64,000 nt of DNA, from contig JAZGTN010000150.1 of the NCBI GenBank assembly GCA_037783415.1, positions 2,728,001-2,792,000 of the forward strand. Direction: 5' to 3'. Both the position numbers and the translations under genes were made by a program. The notes under the pieces are model-generated. The model was not told where the DNA came from. It did no database searches and saw only the letters and a program-made list of their open reading frames with translations. Shown one piece after another: positions 53,201 through 62,200 of the stretch (positions are counted from its first letter, which is position 1; each line of letters opens with the position of its first letter). The DNA is from Leptasterias polaris (Eukaryota; Echinodermata; Asteroidea; Forcipulatida; Asteriidae).

Positions 53201-56200
53201 CAATGCCTCAAATCACATAATCTAAACCTAATTTGATAATTTGGCACCAGATGTGTCGTAATTATCAGTCAAAAGTGCAAACAAATTCCAGTCCTACAAG
53301 ATTATTTATGTACACTTAAATTACAATGAACACTTCAATTACATGTGTACTCATGCATACAAAGTAACACACACAATGGGAGAGATGATTTTTTAAAAGA
53401 CTTCTAGCCTGTGTTTGGGTCCATGCATTTGTATGGAAGAACATCAAAATGGCTACCCTATGACAAAGTTCTGCACAATAATACTGAGATCAACTGTCAA
53501 TACTCTACTCACCGAACATTCTTCACATGCTCAAAGTCAAACCAAAAGACGACGGAATATGCAAATATATTTGCAAAGTCTGCAAACAGGCTGAAGAGCA
53601 AAGAGAAAATGCTAAGTAACTACTTGAGGAAACAGTGACTCCAAACATCTATTCTGGTATTGCAGAATGGAATGTGCCAACCGAACCCACAAATCTCTGA
53701 CTTATGCCACTTCCCCAAAATTATTGATTTCATTCGTTCATTCATGTCCTCCTGATGTATTTTTGTAAAATGACTTTCAAACAAGTTGATTGTTTATCTT
53801 ATAATGTACTTTTGTATTGCTCGCAATACTACTGCTTTAAATTTTCCCTTGATAAACAAATTTGACTGTACTATTTCACATACAGTGTATATTTTAGTTC
53901 ACAAAGGTCTTTTCCAATAAGCCACTTGTGAGTTGGATTTGATAAAATATCTGTTAAAAATGACTTGCTTGATCACAAGTGACCACTCAAATTTGAATTC
54001 CCCATTAAATTAAATACAGTGTCACATGGTTCATGGAAAGCTTTTGCCTAGTTACGTAAGCCACGGTGAACACCTGTACATAATTCTGAATAAAAGTCTA
54101 CAGCACAATGGTACCCAGCTTTGCCCATCTTGAGGTTGCTATACAAAAACTAGCCCCAACCAGTTCACGTATTGATACTGTCTTTAGTCTGGCATGTCTG
54201 GGGAACTTAAATGTAAGCAGTCATTTGTGACTAACACCCGGTTCAGACAGGCGCTCTAGAGTCGCGCCGAACCAAATTATTGAATTAAGTACATGAAAAG
54301 TTCGACGTCTAAAACAGTTAGGAGAAACTGGACGCACTAGAAGTCGAAAGATCGACTGTTGCAGTCGTTCGGAACGACTCTGGAGTGCCTTGGTTTCAGA
54401 CGTCGATCTTGTCATGAGCCGAACCTAATGTAAATGTTTTGTTAAGCTCGCCCGTCTGAAACCAAAATTTTATTGGGTTGACCTAGAGTCGCTCCTAATC
54501 TATTTGGTTCGCCGCGACTCTAGAGCGCCTGTCTGAAACGTGTGTAAGCAAGTCGGTGTACCAGCCCTATTTAAATCTAACTCATGAATGGCTTTTTATC
54601 TGACTGCTTTCTGCAGATTCGTACAAACCATAGATTCATAATGATTAGTAAAAATAATCTAAACTTTACAGAATAGTGTGGCGGCATAAAAATTGCTTAA
54701 AAGAAAATATTTGAGGAAATTTAAAACTGGTTGCTTTGAAGACTAATATTAGTGAAACCTTACAAGAAAGCCTACATTATGTAGTCTTTCCTAGCGACAA
54801 GAGCTCAAGCACAAAACAAAAATTTGAAAATAAACGGCTCGAAATTTACACTGGACAGCAGGCCTAAGGCCAGTTGATTTTAGCATTGGGTCGGTAAACT
54901 CATGACTGGACAAATCCGGCGGTCTTGTTTTTGGTCCAAATGTTGACTGTCAGTCTGATAAAGCTCTTTCAATTCTGTTGAGTATTGAAGAGTTCTTACC
55001 TATAACACAAAATGAGATAAATCTTCTCTCAGTGCTTGTTCAAATTACAACAATTCAAATATTTGTACTGGTAGATTTTTTGGTCATCTAAAAGGAAATC
55101 TGGTCCATTACACATTCTGAGCTTCAAGCCCTCTGGTCTTGTGGATTTTCCCCAAAAATTCAAGCCCTAATAAACCAAACGGTTGTTTTCAGAGCCACTC
55201 CCTCTTCAAAAGATACAATTTATATGGGGGCACGTTTTCGCAACTGTAACCAATAGCTGTTTAGATCATTGCCCAGTGATTACCCAATGGCAATTTCAAC
55301 GTAAACAGTTATTGGTTACGACCAGGAAAGCGCAACCATGGTGTACACATAAGATTTAACCAACATACTTGAGGCAAACTCGACTCTTAATTTCTGTTCT
55401 AAGGAATATATTTGAGGGAAAAGTCAAAATTAACCATCATGCAAAGAGGAAGAAACTTTACACTGTAGTCTTCATGCAGAGTTTAGTGTTTGTTACTATT
55501 TAAATTGTCTCTTTTTTTCCCTGCTTATGGAGTCTCTCTTAGAATTCCTACATGAAAAGGCAACTTGCTGTAGGCAAGGCAAAGGTAAACACTTGCAGGG
55601 AGTTGGGAGAGGGCGATACTCACAAATCAGTTAAATCAGAAATACAAATCCGCTAAGAATGCTCACTTAGTTAAAATTTAGCTTTATAAATATTATTTCT
55701 TTTATCAAATCTATATTTTAATGACTGTTTTTTGTAAACTGTACATTTCGGCTTTTAGCCCCTGTATTGCAGTATTTTAATAAGCCATTAATAATATTAA
55801 TAATATATGCCGAGAACTAATACTGAATGAAGAGAGTTTTAACCAATGACATTTTCATCTCAACTGCTTTTTACAACAACTGAAAAGGGTTTGCCACTAT
55901 TCAGTGACTAGCAAGCCGAACCAGTTAGCTTTTCATTTCACTAGTTAACCAGCTTTTTCGTTTGTCCATATTTTATAGTTTCCTTTTTAATATTGTCATT
56001 TGTAAGGTGCTTGAGTTTTGAAGCCAGAATGACAATCTGACTAGGCACTAGATTACACATAGCATTGAGAACTCGGAATCCGCTGGTCAGACTTTGTCAC
56101 AAATGAAAGCCTCAAAGCACTGATCGGCAACAGGTGGTGTCTCTCTGCCAACACAATCATGGAGCAAAAAGTCACTTGGCTTGGTCATGCAGTACGGCAG

Positions 56201-59200
56201 GGTGGTTATGCAGCAGCAGTGCTTGACGGAACCCCACTTGGACACCGTCGCGGGGTTGGAAGACCCAAACTCCGCTGGATCGACGGCCTCACCAGGTGGA
56301 GTGGCCTCAGCGTGGCTGAACTAACTGCGGCGACCCTACAGCGACGCAAAATCACCCAAGCACCAGCCACACAACCCAGGAGAAGTGGACGGTTGTTGCG
56401 TCAACGGGCAGTAGCCTACGACGTTTGATGATGATTATGATTGAGAACAAGCTAGACCAATAAAACTAAATTTTTACTGGTCCTCATTTGTAACCCTCCT
56501 ATTGGTGCATACTCCAAGACGCTCCAAAATCTCCCATGTCCAAGGCACACAATGATGAAGTAACCCATGCCACACTTTTCTTTCATTGTAATTGTATGAC
56601 GTCGATCAGTGCCACAGATTGCCAGCTGCAGAAATAGACCAAGGTTGAGAACCTTATCTCTTCCAACAGTGGCCCTGAATTCCATTGCAATTGAGCACAG
56701 CTGGTGGCTTCCCCAGTTTACCACTCTTCTTGAAGCACTTTGGGCAATGGCTTTACTCTCTACTTGCATTTTTTTATATATTTGTTTTATTTTTTACTTT
56801 AAAGCATCTTTGTGTGCCTCAAAATGCCACTATTGTGGCATAGTGAGGTATGGGTTGGTTGTCTCAAGAAACACACCGATAGTAAGCAATGACTCTACTC
56901 TCTACATGTGTGTGAGCCTCAAAATGCCACTGTTGTGGCATAGTGAGGTATGGGTTGGTTGTCTTGAGAATCACACTGATAGTGTTTCCAACATATCTGT
57001 TGTGTGCGATCTTTCATCAGATCACTTTGCTATCATGTGTGAGGTTGAACCGTCTCGCCCTCGTCCTACCAAGCGTGTCATCAAATCCCGCAAGCTTCGC
57101 TCCATCGATCCTGAAGACATTGAAAACTCTCTTACCATGCTTCCAGTTGGCACTGGCTCCGCTGGTGAGATGGTAGATTCATTTCATACCTCTCTCACTA
57201 CTCTCCTGGATCATCACGCACCACTTAAGACTCGTGAGATTTCCTTGCGACCCCATGCACCTTGGTACAATGACGCGATTGGGGCAGAGAAACGGAAAAA
57301 GCGCCAGTTAGAGCGAAAGTGGTTAAAATCTAAGCTCGCTGTGGATGAACAGGCTTTCAGGGATCAATGTCGTCTGTATAAGGAAGAACTTGACCACGCA
57401 AAGACTGAGTATCACTGCGCTGAAATATCTGCTTGTAACACTCGACAGATGTACAGTATAAGCTTGTCAACAAATTGACTGTGTATAAACCTGCTAAGGC
57501 ACTTCCTGCACATAGCTCAAAGAAAGATCTGGCTAATCGCTTTAGCAAATTCTTCGACCAGAAGATTAAAAACATCCGTAATATATTGGACGATATGTCT
57601 GTTGAATCCAATCCCATGACAGACATTAACGCGGATAATGTGTGTCAGACTACCTTTGATCACTTTGAACCTATGAGCTGTGATGATATTCTGGATGTTA
57701 TCAAGAAATCGCCAGTGAAATCATGTTCCCTTGATCCATTGCCAGCTTGTGTTATCAAGGAGTACTTACCTGAACTGCTTCCATCAATTGCCGAGATTGT
57801 CAATGCATCTCTTCAATCAGGTGTATTTCCCGATTGTGTAAAACAAGCTCTTGTCACGCCACTGCTTAAAAAGGCCAATCTTGACGTCGAGGACTTAAAG
57901 AACTTTCGCCCGGTATCTAACCTTCCATTCCTTGGAATGGTTATTGAACGTGTCGCCATGAGCCAGCTTCAAGCTTATCTCAAGGAAAATGAACTGTACA
58001 ACAAATGTCAATCTGCCTATCGCCAGTTCCACAGTGTTGAGACTACACATGCTTCGTGTAACTAATGATCTGTTATGCGCCGTGGATAATCACGATGAAT
58101 AATAATAATAATAATAATAATATGGATTTATATCGCGCTTTATCACACCCAAGGGCGCCTCAAAGCGCTTCGAACATTATTACCCCTGGTCACTGGGCCA
58201 TTTATTTCATTCCTTAAACCATCTCAACTCCCTGGGGAGTATACAGCCTGTGCTGCAATATATGCGCTACTAGGCTAAATCAATCACAAGAACCATCTCT
58301 GCCCTCACAGGTACCCATTTTACCCCTGGGTGGAGAGAAGCAATTATAGTTAAGTGTCTTGCTCAGGGACACAAGTGTCACGACCGGGACTCGAACCCAC
58401 ACTCTGCTGAACAGAAACACCAGAGCTTGAGTTCGGTGCTCTTAACCGCTCGGCCACGACACGCCATCCTTGTTCTATTAGACTTCCGCGGCATTCGATA
58501 CGGTGGATCATGACTGGTTTTCGTCATATTTGAAGAATAGAGTGCAGTCCATAATTGTCGACGGTGAAGTCTCCGATCAAACTGGACTTGATTGTGGTGT
58601 TCCACAGGGTTACGTTGTTGGCCCTGAAATGTTTGTGCTTTATTCTGCACCAATTGAAGACATCATCAGAAAGCATGGCCTATCAAGTGTTTCTTACGCA
58701 GATGACACACAGCTTTATGTCGTGATTACGCCATCAAATCGCGATAGCGCCAAGACCAAAGTTGAGAAATGTATCTAGGATATTCGCAATTGGATGGCTT
58801 GTAACAAACTCAAGTTGAATGACTCAAAAACTCAGTTACTTCATGTGACATCGCGATTTGCCAAAAATGTGACGGATGTTAACATCAACATTGGCAATAC
58901 CATCATCACTCCATCAGAAAAAGTTCGCGACCTCGGTGTCCTCCTGGATAAGCATCTTACCTTGAGCAACCACGTCAATACTGTGTGCAGGAGTGCATCT
59001 TTTGCAATCAGGAGAATTGGCAAACTTCGCCGTTATCTTGATAAAGCAAATACTGAAAAGCTTGTCCATGCTTTTGTTTCATCTCGTTTGGATAATTGCA
59101 ACAGCCTGCTCTATGGACTTCCTGACAAAGAAATCAATAAGCTTCAACGCATTCACAATATGGCCGCAAGACTCATCACTTTAAGCAGGAAACGAGATCA

Positions 59201-62200
59201 CATCACCCTGATTTTATTCAAGCTTCACTGGTTACCAGTACGTCACAGAATCGCCTACAAACTTCTCCTTTTGACTTTCAAGGCTCTTACCGGTCAGGCT
59301 CCCGCATACATCTCAGAACTCATTTCATTGTATCAACCATGCTGTCCACTTCGTTCCTCATCACTCCACCTTCTCCAAGAACAGTCTTCCAACATGGTCT
59401 CCTACGGTAGTAGAAGTTTCTCAACGGTTTCACCGAAGCTCTGGAACTCTCTGCCACTTCAACTCCGCACTCCACAAACCACAACTCAATTCATTTCGCA
59501 TTTAAAGACTCATCTTTTTAGGACTGCATATGAACTGTAATACTGTATTTCCGTTTCTGCGTGCATTTGACTTTTCTTATCTGTTTTTGATAGATTTGGT
59601 ATTTTTAGTAATTTGTGCTTGGCGGTGTCAGTCAATCATCATTTTGATACTTTTAACTTATTTTGTTCCTGCATTTTTGTAAACATTTTTATGTGTGTAG
59701 CGTGAGGTTTTTTTGGATTTTCTATATGTATAGCTTAAGAATTTTTTATTTTTTGTAAATAAGCGCATTACCGTACTTCAGTTTCTGCGTGCTATTGACT
59801 TTCTTCACCATTTTTGATTTAATATTTGGTGTTTGGCGGTGTCTTCAATTTGGTTCTTTTTAATTTTATTGTTCCTCCATTTTTGTAAACATTTTAATGT
59901 GTGTAGCTTTAGGTATTTTTAGATTGTCTATTTGTGTTGCTTAAGATTTTTAATGTTTGTTAACAGCGCTTTGATGCCGCTGCTTTTTTGCGCTTTATAA
60001 ATGGTGGCTATTATTATTATTATTTAGGAGGGTTAACTAGAATTTGTCCAACTACAGAAGGAGAATGCTTTTAATATCTAATTCCAAACCATTATCCTCC
60101 TACCTGAACAATGCTAATCTATTGAGATGTCTGAGTAGACACAGTAACGTCAGAGGGACCATCATGACAGCAATCCAATGATGTTTGGCAAGACCGGGGA
60201 CAAAGGTCACGAGGTTACTTGAGATGAAGATGAGGTAGGCGCAAGAAAATCCTGTGGGATGAGGACACAAACAATTCAATGAGTCACACTAGCCTGGAGT
60301 TCCTGCAGGGCGCAAAAGGTGCAAAGCTCAACGGAAGAGCACATAGGCCTTGCATGGTATTTCATTTATTAATTCTTATTGTGAAGCCGAAGAATCTCAG
60401 AAAAGCGATCTTAGTAAACTATACTAGCCAAGAAACCAAAAGATAGAAGACAAAGAGGGAAGTGTGGGAGGGAAAACCCCAGAAATTTATTCCAGGGAAA
60501 ACCCACGCCATCACCAGGGACTGAAAACCCAGTTCGCTCACAGTTCATTCACAATCAAATTCTGACCAGTGCCCCTGTTCACCCCACCGTAACCATAAAT
60601 GGTTTCTCTGCATCTCGGAGTATAAGTTACATTATATGCATTGTTTTTTCATTTACAGTAATTTGTTATGCTTAGATACTCACCTATTTGTGACACAACA
60701 ATGGACGTATCTACCAGTACTTTTCCTTTATTTCCTAATGCATAAAAACCTGAAGAAAAAAAGCATAAACAGAACATAACATAATAAAACATAGCACTTT
60801 ATACCATTGTGATAGCCAAAAATAATCCCTTTTTAATATACTATTCTTCCTTCTCCATAGTAACACTGTCACAATGACAAACACCTAAACAGGGGAGAGG
60901 AGAGACAGAAAAGGAAAAAGCTAGACTTTTACTGACAAGGCAGGTACATGTACTTGAAGATAACTGAAGCAAAAGAAAACAGTAGAGAATGATAACATTG
61001 TGTAATAGAGCACTGCATAGTGCTTTCTATATCCTCTGTATACTTGCATAAGAAACAGTGTAAACAGCATTTTCCTTGTACACTCACCTACATCTCCATA
61101 GTCTATCTCATTCTTTGGACTCTGCGGTGAAAATAAACAAGAAATTATGATGAAAGCTGTACTTTTTTGTCAAAAAGTCCTAACAAATGATATGATAATA
61201 AGAACAATATTACTCATATCGCGCATTTTCCATATTAAAGAGCGGTTCTATGATAATGATATGCAATGACCCCTTGACGTCATCGGCGGCTAAAAAAACA
61301 CGGTCGGCATTTGACACACACATATAAACGTCTCTTTTTGGGGGAAACAAAACAAAATCAAGAAGAAACAAAACTGACATTATACATTAAAATAATCTTA
61401 CTGTCAATCCAGGGTCTCCTTCAAATTCATTGTTGTAAAATGAAGCCTACATGTTGGGTAGTTCAGGCCTAGAAATTCGAGCGAATTGATTCGCGCCCGA
61501 CGTAACGCCGCGAATCTGAGTAGATTTGCGTGACATTGCCAGCACTCTGTAGGGGAAATCACTTTTTCAGCTTTATATTTGGGTAAACATGATGATATGT
61601 TTTTACTTTTCCTAAGACTCACTTTCCATTAAAAAAACATAAAACAATTTTCCTTAATCCGACACGTTAATAAATTTGTTCACCCCTCATTTTCTTAAAA
61701 GGTATCATTTACGATCAACCACTCACGTCGAGTCGTCTACCTAAAAACCGGCGCACTCCATGTTGCCATCAATAAAGTTTTAGTGACCAAAGGAGGTTTT
61801 TTTTGGCGGTCGTAACCAATAACTGTTAATTTGCCTAATAAAAAAAACTTGCCTATTAAAAGAACGAAAATCCCCAAATCACAAATCCGTTGTAAATTGT
61901 CTTGCTGGTTTTTAACCTGTTGGATCGTCCATTAAAGAGTCACATTGGCGGCCGTATTGATTGCAAATGGTGGAGCTTGGCGATTTATATTGCGTTAGCT
62001 CCGTACATTCATATAGGCAGGTCCCAACTAACTTGCCACCGGTGACGTCGCGAGTCCTGTTACGCGTGGTTTGTTTGACCTCGCGTTTTCAGGTTTTAGG
62101 CTGGGAGTGTTTCGAGGAAAAGACATTTTTACTCTGTTTTAGCGTGAGGTAAGGGACTCATAATAATTTTTTCTATTTCTTGAGGACTCCATCTATTTGA

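Larger units (their letters stand above)
56976..60020 (+). mobile_element. 5'-truncated, degenerate CR1/L2-type LINE retrotransposon
   Basis: Begins inside the endonuclease domain (SSDHFAIMCEVEP), continues through the linker (APWYNDAIGAEKRKKRQLE) to reverse transcriptase. RT motifs: CSLDPLPACVIKEYLPELLP, NFRPVSNLPFLGMVIERV, AAFDTVDHD, GVPQG, YADDTQLY; then the C-terminal part with KLHWLPVRHRIAYKLLLLTF. Inactive: frameshifts near 57453, 58045 and 58490, a stop TAG at 58776, a short deletion between AAFDTVDHD and WFSSYL, and a nested SINE. The ORF ends at 59538-59540. The 3' UTR runs to a (TTA)n tail near 60020. It lies in an intron of the transporter, on the opposite strand. Confidence 0.88.
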
